Position numbers and translations under genes: made by a program | The notes under the pieces: generated by a model | Databases searched by the model: none | What the model saw: only the letters and a program-made list of their open reading frames with translations | What the model was told of the DNA's origin: nothing | Origin: Gemmatimonadota bacterium | GTDB lineage: Bacteria; Gemmatimonadota; Gemmatimonadetes; Gemmatimonadales; Gemmatimonadaceae | Assembly: GCA_947463135.1 (NCBI GenBank) | Contig: CANHTA010000001.1 | Coordinates: 108,332-172,331, forward strand | DNA length: 64,000 nt | Reading direction: 5' to 3' | Shown here: positions 1-9,289 of the stretch, one piece after another | Numbering within the stretch: position 1 is the first letter of the stretch | How the letters are laid out: every line of letters starts with the position of its first letter

Positions 1-1
1 G

Positions 2-175
2 TACGGCTCTCGCCTGATCGGGCTGGCCGTACGAGCCGTGTACGATGTTCGCGCGATCGACGAGCCGCCCGAGTTCCAATCGGAGCCCGCGCCGATCGGT
101 GATCACATCGTACCGCTCGATGCCGTGGCCCTCTGCGCGCGGCACCTTCATTCAGCGGACGAGAGAGAACGGTGA
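2..175 (+). CDS. CheW-like domain protein, C-terminal fragment (5' end outside window)
   Basis: Open frame from base 2 to TGA 173-175: YGSRLIGLAVRAVYDVRAIDEPPEFQSEPAPIGDHIVPLDAVALC...; resembles the CheW C-terminal strand region and directly precedes cheY/cheA. Confidence 0.55.
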   Translation, partial: YGSRLIGLAVRAVYDVRAIDEPPEFQSEPAPIGDHIVPLDAVALCARHLHSADERER

Positions 176-537
176 GCCACACGGTACTCATTTGCGACGA
201 CTCAGTGTTCATGCGCACCATGGTGGGGGACATCCTCACGCAGGCGGGCCATGTGATCGTTGGTGAAGCGGAAACGGGCGTGGAGGCGGTTGAGCGCTAC
301 CGGCAGCTTCGTCCGGATTTTGTGACCATGGATGTGGTGATGCCGGAAATGGGCGGCATTGATGCCGTCCGGCAGATCATGGCGTTCGAGCCCAGTGCGA
401 AAATTGTGATGTGCAGTGCGATGGGCCAGCAGCCGCTTGTGGTCGAGGCCATACAGGCCGGTGCGAAGGACTTTGTGGTCAAGCCGTTCCAACCCAGCCG
501 GGTGCTCGAAGCCGTCCAGCGCGTCCTCTCCGCCTAG
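172..537 (+). CDS. cheY: CheY-like response regulator (single receiver domain)
   Basis: MSHTVLICDDSVFMRTMVGDILTQAGH...DFVTMDVVMPEMGGIDAV...VMCSAMGQQ...GAKDFVVKPF: receiver motif with DD, D, S and K residues. GTG start overlaps upstream stop. Confidence 0.92.
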   Translation: MSHTVLICDDSVFMRTMVGDILTQAGHVIVGEAETGVEAVERYRQLRPDFVTMDVVMPEMGGIDAVRQIMAFEPSAKIVMCSAMGQQPLVVEAIQAGAKDFVVKPFQPSRVLEAVQRVLSA

Positions 538-569
538 CGCGCCGACGCCGTCGTCTCGCCTCTGTTGCC

Positions 570-2231
570 GTGAACGCCGACCGGTACGCGGCGCTCTTCC
601 TGAGCGAGTCGCGCGAGCATCTCACGGAAATCGATGACGCGTTGCTTGCCCTCGAGCGCGACGGCGTGTGGGCGGAGCCGACGTCAACCCAGGTCCATCT
701 GGCGGCGGTGTTCCGCGGGGTGCACACCATCAAAGGGATGGCTGCGTCCATGGGCTATGCGGCCGTCGCGCAACTCGCGCACACGCTGGAAAGTCGGTGT
801 GAACCACTCCGCCGCGGCGAGGAAGCCCTTGGCGGTGATGTGCTGGCGCTGCTGTTCGATGGCACCGAATTGTTGCGGGACGCCGTCGATGCGGTGCCAA
901 CCGGGCGTCTTGCCCCCACCGCGGAGATGCAGGCCTTTGTGCAGCGGAGTGGTGTCGCCCTGACGGAGGCTGTACCGGAGGCCATGGTAGAGGCTGTACC
1001 GGTACGCGATGAGGAGGCCGCCACCATGCCGCTGGCACCGCCTTCGCCAAAGCTGGAGGGCACCCGTATGCGTGAGGTCCCGCGTACGGTGCGCCTGGAT
1101 GCCCGTCGACTCGACACGCTGCTGGATCTGGTGGGTGAGCTGGTCATCACACGCGAAAGGCTCTTGCGCGCCATCGAGCACGCCGAGCACCCTGATCGCG
1201 CGGTGCTCCGCGCCGCGTCCGATTCGGCACGGTTGATCGCCACCTTGCAGGACGAAGTGCTGCAGGCGCGCATGCTGCCTGTGGCGCAGGTCTTTGATCG
1301 CTTTCCACGGTTGGTCCGGGACATCGCGCGTAATCTGGGGAAGGACGTCCACTTCACGATGGAAGGTCGGGAGATCGAACTGGACCGGTCGCTCCTTGAT
1401 GCCATCGGTGATCCGATTTTGCACCTGCTGCGCAATGCGCTCGATCATGGCGTGGAGGACGCGGACACGCGCCGCGCCTCTGGAAAAGCCGAGCGCAGCA
1501 CGCTCACGTTACGTGCCATTCGTGATCGAGCGGCTGTCATCATTCAGGTGCAGGACGACGGGCGCGGGATTGATCGTGAGGGCGTGCTGCACCGTGCGAA
1601 GGCGCTCGGTCTGGTGGAGCCGGAGGTCACGTCGCTCTCCGATGCCGAGTTGTGGTCCGTGATTGCGCATCCCGGCTTGTCCACCGCCACCACGATAACC
1701 TCGGTGTCGGGACGTGGTGTGGGCATGGATGTGGTGAATACGCGGGTGCGCGCGCTGGGCGGGCAGACGGAGCTCGAGACGCGGACGGGCGAGGGGACCG
1801 TGTGGACCATGCGCCTTCCGCTCACGCTGGCTATCATGCGCGCGCTGCTGGTACAGGTGGGTGGCGATACCTTCGCGATTCCCGCCGCCCATGTGCGCGA
1901 GGTCCTTGAATTCCATGGGGCTTCCCGACGGACCGGGGCGCTCACCATCACCGTCCGGGATGAAACCGTGCCGCTCGTGGCGCTGCAGCAGCGCTTCGAG
2001 GACGATCCGCTGGCGCCCATGGCCGCCTACGCGGACGGCGTACGTCATGTCGCCATCGTCGAGGTCGCGGGGCGGAGAACGGCCTTGCTGGTGGATGCGC
2101 TGCTGTCGCAACAGGACATTGTGGTCAAGCCCATGGACGCGGTCCGCGGGGCCCGCCCATGGTTCAGCGGCGCCACCGTGCTTGGTGACGGGAGCCCTGC
2201 GCTCGTCGTCGATGTGCGAAGCGTGGCCTGA
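570..2231 (+). CDS. cheA: Chemotaxis histidine kinase CheA
   Basis: ORF track starts at 411 but likely start is GTG 570 (MNADRYAALFLSESREHLTEI). Hpt motif VHTIKGMAASMG, dimerisation domain VRLDARRLDTLLDLVGELVITRERLL, HATPase LLRNALDHGVED and SVSGRGVGMDVV, CheW-like C-terminus. Confidence 0.93.
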   Translation: MNADRYAALFLSESREHLTEIDDALLALERDGVWAEPTSTQVHLAAVFRGVHTIKGMAASMGYAAVAQLAHTLESRCEPLRRGEEALGGDVLALLFDGTELLRDAVDAVPTGRLAPTAEMQAFVQRSGVALTEAVPEAMVEAVPVRDEEAATMPLAPPSPKLEGTRMREVPRTVRLDARRLDTLLDLVGELVITRERLLRAIEHAEHPDRAVLRAASDSARLIATLQDEVLQARMLPVAQVFDRFPRLVRDIARNLGKDVHFTMEGREIELDRSLLDAIGDPILHLLRNALDHGVEDADTRRASGKAERSTLTLRAIRDRAAVIIQVQDDGRGIDREGVLHRAKALGLVEPEVTSLSDAELWSVIAHPGLSTATTITSVSGRGVGMDVVNTRVRALGGQTELETRTGEGTVWTMRLPLTLAIMRALLVQVGGDTFAIPAAHVREVLEFHGASRRTGALTITVRDETVPLVALQQRFEDDPLAPMAAYADGVRHVAIVEVAGRRTALLVDALLSQQDIVVKPMDAVRGARPWFSGATVLGDGSPALVVDVRSVA

Positions 2232-2263
2232 CCACGTGCGGGCTACTCGGGCATGAAGGAAAC

Positions 2264-2890
2264 GTGAGCATGTCGGTGATTCGATCGCTGGAAGTGAGTC
2301 AGCTTGATGCACTGCGGGAAACGGCCAACATCGGGGCAGGTCATGCTGCCACTGCGTTGTCGCATGTGACCGACAGTACCATCATGATCAAGGTGTCCAA
2401 CATTACCTTGGCCAGCCAAAACGAGCTGCCCACGCAGCTCACGCCCGATGAAGAACCGGTGGCAGCCGTGCTCATGCACATTCTCGGGGACCTCAGCGGC
2501 CGCACGATGCTGGTGTGCCCGAAACCAACGGCCATGCGACTGGCGGAGCTGATGCTGCGCCGCCCGGTGGGGTCGTCAACCGCCTTCACGGAACTTGAGG
2601 CCTCCGCCATCAAGGAAGCCGGCAACATCCTGAGTGGGGCGTACATGAATGCGCTCAGTCAGTTTCTGGCGGTCTTGCTGCTGCCCTCGCCGCCGACGCT
2701 GCTCATCGACATGTCCAAGGCCGTGCTCGCCCGTGCGATCTGCGACTTTTCAGCAGATCCCAACATGATGCTGTGCGTGGAGAGTGAGTTTCAGCTGGTC
2801 CACACGGAGCCGGGGTTGCGCGGCTTTTTCCTGTTGTTCCCCGAGCCGGCGTCGGTGCATCTCATGTTGCGCGCATTGCGGCTGGCGTAG
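2264..2890 (+). CDS. cheC: CheC-family CheY-P phosphatase
   Basis: Two phosphatase signatures: LDALRETANIGAGHAATALS and ASAIKEAGNILSGAYMNALSQFL. Confidence 0.85.
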   Translation: MSMSVIRSLEVSQLDALRETANIGAGHAATALSHVTDSTIMIKVSNITLASQNELPTQLTPDEEPVAAVLMHILGDLSGRTMLVCPKPTAMRLAELMLRRPVGSSTAFTELEASAIKEAGNILSGAYMNALSQFLAVLLLPSPPTLLIDMSKAVLARAICDFSADPNMMLCVESEFQLVHTEPGLRGFFLLFPEPASVHLMLRALRLA

Positions 2891-2942
2891 TGGGCCATGT
2901 GACGTCTGTGCCAACACGCCACACGCCACAGCGCGTTCGTCT

Positions 2943-4037
2943 ATGACGGCGCAACGACAGCTCACGCACTGGCTGCACGCCGTCCGCCGCGGCATCGGCC
3001 GCGCCCTCTCCGTGGGCTTCGGTCGCTCCGCGGTGGCGGCGCCGGTGGCAGCCCCACCGGAGCTGCCGGCGGGTTTTGAGGAGGCCGCGCGTCTCTGTGA
3101 TGAGGCCGACGGCGCGGCGGCGCAGGCCATGCAAGAGGACGCGCTCGCGCGCTACGGGCAGGCCCGCCGCCTGATCGAGGCACCATTGGTGCCCACCGTA
3201 CCAGGGCCTTTGCCGCTGCTGTGGCAACGGGCCGCGGTCGGCGAGGCCCGATCGCTCTGCCTCCTGGGACGTGGCGAGGAGGCGCTTGCGCTGCTCAAAC
3301 GCGCGGGGGCCCTGTGGCCGCACCATGCGGAAATTCTGGCGCTGTTCGCGTTCGCCGCCGCCGCCGATGCCCAGCGGCATCCGGACAGTGCGGAGGTGGC
3401 GCGCATGGCCATGCGTCGCCTGCTGCAGCAGGATGTCCCGAGTGCCGCCTTACTCCATTTCGTCGGCGACGCGGCGATGCTCCTGCACGATGACGACTTC
3501 GCGCTCACGCTGTATCGCCGCGCCCTGGCCAAGGACCCGACGCGTTCCACCGCGCGGGTGGTAATCGCCCGTCTCCTGCGCCAACGGGGGGATCTCCTCG
3601 CGGCTCGCTTGGAGTTGCTCGCCGCGCTGTCGGCGAGGCCGAGGTGGGTGGAGGCGATGCTCGAACTCTCGCGGGTGTCGCTCGATGCCCAACGCCACGC
3701 CGACGCGCGGCGGCTCCTCGTGGACGTGCTGACGGAGCATCCGTCCCATGGCGAGGCGCTCCCGCTGCTCATGGACGTCCTCGTAAGCGAGGACCGACTG
3801 GGCGATACGCGTATCCTCGTCGACCGCGTGCTCCGCGAGGATCCTGAACACGTCGCCGCCCGTTGGTTTGATGGGGTGCTCCTGTCGAAGCAGTCGCGGA
3901 TGAGTGAGGCGCTCGCCCGGTGGGCCGGCTTGGCGCAAACCGCTGGCGAGGATCCCTTCGTGTTGCGCGCCCGTGAGGCCGTGGCCCAGGGCTGCCACGG
4001 CGACCCGACGCTCGGCGACGCCGCGCGCGTCGCATGA
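2943..4037 (+). CDS. TPR-repeat protein
   Basis: Likely start ATG 2943 (MTAQRQLTHWLHAVRRGIGRALSV); repeated helical TPR-like segments (ALTLYRRALAKDPTRSTARVVIARLLRQRGDLLAARLELLAAL). Confidence 0.75.
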   Translation: MTAQRQLTHWLHAVRRGIGRALSVGFGRSAVAAPVAAPPELPAGFEEAARLCDEADGAAAQAMQEDALARYGQARRLIEAPLVPTVPGPLPLLWQRAAVGEARSLCLLGRGEEALALLKRAGALWPHHAEILALFAFAAAADAQRHPDSAEVARMAMRRLLQQDVPSAALLHFVGDAAMLLHDDDFALTLYRRALAKDPTRSTARVVIARLLRQRGDLLAARLELLAALSARPRWVEAMLELSRVSLDAQRHADARRLLVDVLTEHPSHGEALPLLMDVLVSEDRLGDTRILVDRVLREDPEHVAARWFDGVLLSKQSRMSEALARWAGLAQTAGEDPFVLRAREAVAQGCHGDPTLGDAARVA

Positions 4038-4044
4038 GCGCGCC

Positions 4045-5010
4045 ATGAGTTTGCAGGGGCGCCTGCGCGAGCTTGGCCTCCCGGAGGTGTTGCAGCTGCT
4101 GGCGGCAAACCGGAAGTCGGGGGTGCTGTTGCTTGAATCGGCCCGCGTCGCGCGTTGCGCGGCGGTGCATGTGCAGCAGGGGAGTGTGGTGAATGCAACC
4201 GCATGGAACGCGGATGCCGCCCCGGTCACGTTGCCCGCGCGGACGGCCGATGACGCGGAAGCGGTCGAAGCGGTGCTGCATGAGGTGCTGCTCTGGCGCG
4301 ATGGGACGTTCCGCTTCGCGCTCGCAGACGAACGCGTGCCGGTCAGTGCGCCGGTCCGTATACCGATCGAGCCATTCCTCATGGACGCGGCGCAGCGAGC
4401 CGCGATCTGGACGCGGATTCAGGATCGTGTCCCGCACGCGCGGGTGGTACCCGCCTTGGCCGACCTGCAGCCGCAGCAGCTGCCGTTGCTGCGCCTGGCG
4501 CCGGCCCAGTGGGAGATTTTCACGCGCGTTGACGGTCAGCGCGACCTCGTACAGTTGGCCGCCTCGATGGGGCGCAGTTTGATGGACGTGGCGGAGCAGG
4601 TCTATGATCTGATCGGGGTGGGGATGTTGACCGTGCACGAGGGACCGGTCGCCCGTCGCCCCGCCGCCGACGTCACCGACGAGGACTCCCTCTTTGATCC
4701 TGCGGCGTCGGGCGTCACCGCGCCGGCGGAGTTTCCCCGCCGCCGGGTGGCGCCGTGGGCCGCTACTCCCGTTGCCTCGCAGGCGGTTGAGCCGTCCTTG
4801 TCACAGGGAGAGGCGCCCAGTCGTCCGGCGCGCGTCGATGCCGCCGCGCTGTGCCGACTCGGAGACGAAGCGGCCCGTCGTGGTGACTTCGCGGGAGCGA
4901 TGACGCACTGGAACGAGGCCCTGAGGGTTCCGGAGCCGTTCGCTGACGCACCGCGCGTGCGCGAGGCGCTCGCGCTCACGACCCAGCTACACGCGCTGCT
5001 GCATCCGTAA
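4045..5010 (+). CDS. DUF4388 (PATAN) domain protein
   Basis: Start ATG 4045: MSLQGRLRELGLPEVLQLLAANRKSGVLLLES...VHVQQGSVVNATA, typical PATAN N-terminus. Confidence 0.75.
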   Translation: MSLQGRLRELGLPEVLQLLAANRKSGVLLLESARVARCAAVHVQQGSVVNATAWNADAAPVTLPARTADDAEAVEAVLHEVLLWRDGTFRFALADERVPVSAPVRIPIEPFLMDAAQRAAIWTRIQDRVPHARVVPALADLQPQQLPLLRLAPAQWEIFTRVDGQRDLVQLAASMGRSLMDVAEQVYDLIGVGMLTVHEGPVARRPAADVTDEDSLFDPAASGVTAPAEFPRRRVAPWAATPVASQAVEPSLSQGEAPSRPARVDAAALCRLGDEAARRGDFAGAMTHWNEALRVPEPFADAPRVREALALTTQLHALLHP

Positions 5011-5085
5011 CGGCGTCGGAGACATACGGTGGCATGACGACCCTCGGGCGCCCTGTCACCGGCGGTGAAGAGAGGAGCGGCCCAG

Positions 5086-5796
5086 ATGCCTATTGTCGAT
5101 CACGCCTCACGGCTGATCACCTGCAAGTTGGTCTACTACGGGCCGGCACGGTCTGGCAAGACGACGAATCTGACCTACCTGCACGCGGCGTTGCCGGGCG
5201 CGCAGGTCGGTGAGCTGACGTCGCTGTCCACCCGTCGTGATCGCACGCTCTTTTTTGACTACCTCCCGGTTGATCTGGGTGCCGTCGGTCCCTATCGCGT
5301 GCGCTTTCAACTGTTCACGGTGCCGGGCCAGCCGTTTTACCGCGCCACCCGCCAGCTCGTGTTGCGAGGCGCCGATGGCGTTGCCTTCGTGGCGGATAGC
5401 CAGCGGCACCGGTGGGAAGAGAACTTCGAAAGCCTGCAGGACATGCACGCGAATCTGGCCGAGCACGGGATCGATGCGCGCGAATTGCCGCTCGTGATGC
5501 AATTCAACAAGCAGGATCTCCCCACCGCGGAGGTGGGGACGCCCGCGGAGCTGTCGGCCGCCCTGAATTTCCGCCGGGTTCCCGAGCTCGCCGGTGACGC
5601 CCTCCACGGCGTCGGTATTGTCGAGACGCTCCGGGCGCTGGGCACGTGCGTCCTCCGTCGGCTTGGCGCCGACGACAGCGCCTCATCCGCAACACCCGGC
5701 GGCCTCGCTGCTCGGGCCTCAGCCTTTGCGGAGAGTCCGGCCGCCGACGAACTCACCGTCGGTGTGCTCACGGGCGTGGCGGGAAGCACCGCGTGA
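5086..5796 (+). CDS. mglA: MglA-type small Ras-like GTPase
   Basis: MPIVDHASRLITCKLVYYGPARSGKTTNLTYLHAALPG...DRTLFFDYLPVDLG...RFQLFTVPGQPFYRATRQLVLRGADGVAFVADSQ...MQFNKQDLP: P-loop, VPGQ and NKxD motifs of MglA GTPases. Confidence 0.88.
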   Translation: MPIVDHASRLITCKLVYYGPARSGKTTNLTYLHAALPGAQVGELTSLSTRRDRTLFFDYLPVDLGAVGPYRVRFQLFTVPGQPFYRATRQLVLRGADGVAFVADSQRHRWEENFESLQDMHANLAEHGIDARELPLVMQFNKQDLPTAEVGTPAELSAALNFRRVPELAGDALHGVGIVETLRALGTCVLRRLGADDSASSATPGGLAARASAFAESPAADELTVGVLTGVAGSTA

Positions 5797-7520
5797 CTGG
5801 CGCGCGCGATGGCGGGTATCACTTCGGCCGCTTCGTGGTTGGCTCGTCGAATCGCCTTGCCGTGTCGGCCGCGCGAGCCGTGGCCGAGGCACCGGGCCAG
5901 GTCTACAATCCCCTGTTTATCTATGGCGGGTCCGGGCTCGGGAAAACCCATCTTGCCACCGCCATTGCCCATCGGGTGCGCGCCGCCAAGCCGGGCATCC
6001 GGGTCGAATACACTTCGGGCGAGGCCGTTGCGCAACAATGGCATCGGGTCATTGCGAGCGGGCAGCCCCATCGCTTCATGGAGCACTTCCGGCAGGTAGA
6101 CCTGCTCATTGTTGACGATGTGCAGTTTCTAACCGGTCAGCGCGAGACGCAGTCGGAGCTGCTCCGTCTGTTCAACGACCTGCAGGATACGGGTCGACAG
6201 CTTGTCCTCACCAGCGATCGGCAGCCTTCGGAGATCCCCGACGTTGATGAGCGGCTGCTCTCCCGACTCAGTGGCGGGCTGGTGGTGGATGTCGGGGCAC
6301 CAGACTACGAAATGCGTTGTGCGATTGCGCGCAACGTCGCCGTAGAACGAGGCGTGCCGTTGGCTGATGGCGTCCTCAATGAGGTCGCGCGCCTCCCCTT
6401 CAGCAACGTGCGCGAACTGATCGGTGCGCTCAACAAGCTCGTGGCGTTTCAGCAACTGGAGGGAACCCCGGTGGCGCCGCCTGATGTTCGCGCAGTGCTC
6501 GGCGACGCGGCACCGCAGGCGCCGGTACTAGCCTTCCTTGACGTCGCGCCCCATGACGGCGACATGGCCGACGATCATCGCCACACGGACATCCGCCAGC
6601 AGGCGGAGCGCCATCTGGAACCGTGGCGTGCGACGATCCACGCCGCGATGACGCACTGGGCGGATCAGGGATTTCGTATTGACGTGCTCAATCGTGCCCT
6701 GACACTGCCTACGCCTCCTGACGTCGACGGGCTGCTGGCGATGTTCGCGTCGGCCACGGAGCACCTGCGGTTACTCGAGGCGCAAGCTGCCGCGCTCAAT
6801 CCGGCGCTGCGCGCTCACGCGCTGTTCCGCGATGTCGAAGCGATTGCCAAGGCCGAGCAACTGCTGGCGTACACCGTTGCCACGATACGTCCGCTGCCAG
6901 CGCCGTCTCCGCAGTTCACCCGCGAGCAGTTCGACGTGACGCATGCGAATCAGCTTGCCGTGAAGGCGGTGGACACGGTGATTCAGCAGAAGGGGACCCG
7001 CTACAACCCGTTGTTCCTCTGCGGGCCGACGGGAAGTGGGAAAACACATCTGGCCCATGCCCTGGGTAATGCGTTGCGTTCCCGGGCGGCCGTGGCGTGT
7101 CTGTCGGCGAGCGTGTTCGTTGACGAACTCATCACCGCCCTGCAGGACGGTGAGATGGACCGGTGGCGCGCGCGTTTCCGCACCGCCGAGCTGTTCATCC
7201 TTGATGACGTAGACGCGCTGGCAGGGAAGGAACGAACGCAGGAGGAGTTCTTTCACCTCTTCAATAGCCTGTATGAGCGTGGCAGCCAGATCGTGCTCAC
7301 CAGCACGCGCCCGCCGCGTGAGCTCCCTGGGCTCGCCGATCGCCTTCGCTCACGATTCGAGGGCGGGCTGGTTGTGACACTGCAGTCGCGTGAGCGTACC
7401 CCCAGTCCACCGTCGCACGGGGCTGCCGCCGGCGCGCGCGACCACTTTTTCGACGATCAGGAAAAGACGATGTGGGACTGGCCGGAAGCCGGCGGGCGCC
7501 TGATCGAGGAATACCGGTAG
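5793..7520 (+). CDS. Tandem DnaA-type AAA+ ATPase without DnaA domain IV
   Basis: Likely GTG start 5793 overlapping the mglA stop. Module 1: FVVGSSNRLAVSAARAVAEAPGQVYNPLFIYGGSGLGKTHLA...VDLLIVDDVQFLTGQ...SRLSGGLVVDV plus lid. Module 2: FDVTHANQLAVKAVDTVIQQKGTRYNPLFLCGPTGSGKTHLAHALG...LFILDDVDALAGKERTQEEFFHLFN...LRSRFEGGLVV. No DnaA C-terminal DNA-binding signature. Confidence 0.88.
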   Translation: MTGARDGGYHFGRFVVGSSNRLAVSAARAVAEAPGQVYNPLFIYGGSGLGKTHLATAIAHRVRAAKPGIRVEYTSGEAVAQQWHRVIASGQPHRFMEHFRQVDLLIVDDVQFLTGQRETQSELLRLFNDLQDTGRQLVLTSDRQPSEIPDVDERLLSRLSGGLVVDVGAPDYEMRCAIARNVAVERGVPLADGVLNEVARLPFSNVRELIGALNKLVAFQQLEGTPVAPPDVRAVLGDAAPQAPVLAFLDVAPHDGDMADDHRHTDIRQQAERHLEPWRATIHAAMTHWADQGFRIDVLNRALTLPTPPDVDGLLAMFASATEHLRLLEAQAAALNPALRAHALFRDVEAIAKAEQLLAYTVATIRPLPAPSPQFTREQFDVTHANQLAVKAVDTVIQQKGTRYNPLFLCGPTGSGKTHLAHALGNALRSRAAVACLSASVFVDELITALQDGEMDRWRARFRTAELFILDDVDALAGKERTQEEFFHLFNSLYERGSQIVLTSTRPPRELPGLADRLRSRFEGGLVVTLQSRERTPSPPSHGAAAGARDHFFDDQEKTMWDWPEAGGRLIEEYR

Positions 7521-9211
7521 TGGCGATTCGCGGCAACCTGAGCGAAGCGTCGCTGGCCGATGTCCTGCAGCTCCTGGCGCTCGGTCAGAAAACGGGATGC
7601 CTCAGTGTCGCGCAGGATGGAAGCGTGGGCACGGTCTCCTTCGTGAGCGGGCGGATTGTGCACGCGGAACTGGTGAATCGTCGCGATCGGTTTGGCGATC
7701 GGCTGGTACGCCTCGGCGTGATTACGCCTGACCATCTCGCGCTCGTCAGCACCGGCAATGTGCCCCGGGACGATCGCGACCTCGCTCAGGCGCTGTTGGC
7801 TCAAGGACTCATCGACCGTGATCGGCTCATTGGTGAGTATCGCGCCCAAGTCGATGAAGCCGTGTACGATCTGTTCCGGTGGTCGCACGGCTCGTTTACC
7901 TTCGAGCCCGAAGCTGAGGACGCGTCGGATGAGTTGTTGGTATCGGTCAGTGCGGATTCGTTGCTGCTGGAAAGCGCACGGCGTGTAGATGAGTGGACGC
8001 AGATCGCAAAGCGGATTCCCAGTCTCGATTTGATCTTCGCGCTGGATGGTGCCCGGATCGCAGAGCGGGAGTGGCCGCTCAGTCCCACGCAGGAGCGTCT
8101 CCTGCCGCTGCTCGATGGCTCGATGGATCTCCACACGGTGATCGAGCGCTCGGGGTTGGGCGAGTTCGAAGTGGGGAAGGCGGTGTTTGGGTTGCTCACG
8201 GCGGAGTACGTGCAGCGCGTGGGGCAGAGCACCGAGCGCCGTCCGCCGTCCCCGGAAAACCGGGTCGCGGAGCACCGTAACCTGGGGATCGCCTTCTATC
8301 GCACCGGCATGCACGATGAGGCGCAGCGTGAGTTTCGTCGCGTCCTCGAGCTGCGTGACTCCGACAGTGTCGCGCGCTTTTACATCGGCCTGCTGCACGT
8401 GCGTCGCGGGGCAGTGGATGACGCCCTCGAGACGTTCGTTCGTGCCTCCCAAGAGCCTGAGGCCCCCTCGGCGGTCTTTCACAACCTCGCGTATCTGTGC
8501 GAGCAGCGGGGTGAGTTCCATGCGGCCATGGGATATCTCGACGAAGCCACACGGCGCGCGAAAGTGCCAGACCCCCGGATCGCGCTCTCCCGTGCGACGC
8601 TGGCCCTGCGGATGGGCAACGTGACAGCCGCTGAGTCGGCCTTGGCGGACGCGCGGCGTGCGTGGGGCGCACGTCAGCCCTCGGCAGCGTGGTTTCATGC
8701 CGCCGGCCTCGCCGCCGCCCTTGCGGGCGATCATGCTCGCGCCGCCGCGGTGCTCGACGACGGCATTGCCCTTCATCCTCACGCCGTCGCGTTATACAAC
8801 AATCTCGCCGTCGTGCACGAACGGCGCGGACAGGCCGACTTCGCCGCGCGCCTGCTGAAGCACGCCCTTCTCGAGGACGCGCACTGTGCGCATTTGCACA
8901 AGAACCTCGGGGATTATTTCTATCGCGCCCAGCGCTACGAGGAGGCCGTGGAGGCCTATGCGCGCGTCATCCGGCTCTCGCCGTCGCACGGGCCCGATGT
9001 GTATCTCAAACTCGGCAACGTGCAGTATCGTCGTGGGGCGTTCGCTGAGGCTCGCGCGGCATGGGAGGAGGCGCTCGCCCGTGACCCCTCAAATGACATC
9101 GTGCGCGCAAACCTCGACAGCCTCCGTCACGTCGGTTCCTCCGCCTACACCGACGTGGTGCCCGGTCGCGACCGCAGGCTCGCTGGCGGCGCCGAGCGAC
9201 GTCCACAGTAA
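7520..9211 (+). CDS. DUF4388 (PATAN) N-terminal domain plus C-terminal TPR repeats
   Basis: GTG start 7520 overlapping upstream stop: MAIRGNLSEASLADVLQLLALGQKTGCLSVAQDGSVGTVSFVSGRIVHAEL; C-terminal TPRs (NLGIAFYRTGMHDEAQREFRRVLEL; VYLKLGNVQYRRGAFAEARAAWEEAL). Confidence 0.82.
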   Translation: MAIRGNLSEASLADVLQLLALGQKTGCLSVAQDGSVGTVSFVSGRIVHAELVNRRDRFGDRLVRLGVITPDHLALVSTGNVPRDDRDLAQALLAQGLIDRDRLIGEYRAQVDEAVYDLFRWSHGSFTFEPEAEDASDELLVSVSADSLLLESARRVDEWTQIAKRIPSLDLIFALDGARIAEREWPLSPTQERLLPLLDGSMDLHTVIERSGLGEFEVGKAVFGLLTAEYVQRVGQSTERRPPSPENRVAEHRNLGIAFYRTGMHDEAQREFRRVLELRDSDSVARFYIGLLHVRRGAVDDALETFVRASQEPEAPSAVFHNLAYLCEQRGEFHAAMGYLDEATRRAKVPDPRIALSRATLALRMGNVTAAESALADARRAWGARQPSAAWFHAAGLAAALAGDHARAAAVLDDGIALHPHAVALYNNLAVVHERRGQADFAARLLKHALLEDAHCAHLHKNLGDYFYRAQRYEEAVEAYARVIRLSPSHGPDVYLKLGNVQYRRGAFAEARAAWEEALARDPSNDIVRANLDSLRHVGSSAYTDVVPGRDRRLAGGAERRPQ

Positions 9212-9289
9212 TGCGGGGCGTTACGGCGGTATTGTTCTGCTCGTGCTGTTCCTCTCCCTTTCTTACCCACTCCGTGCTCGGCCTGCGCC

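Noticed and set aside
3152-4204. Antisense ORF opposite the TPR/PATAN genes
   Set aside because: Ser/Arg/Ala-rich shadow frame with no domain signal.
5793-7520. Calling the tandem AAA+ gene a chromosomal replication initiator dnaA or marking an origin here
   Set aside because: No domain IV, no DnaA-box cluster, no dnaN/gyrB neighbours; the gene sits in a signalling cluster.
7457-8782. Antisense ORF (441 aa) opposite the PATAN-TPR gene
   Set aside because: Shadow frame; no motif, and the + strand gene has clear PATAN and TPR sequence.
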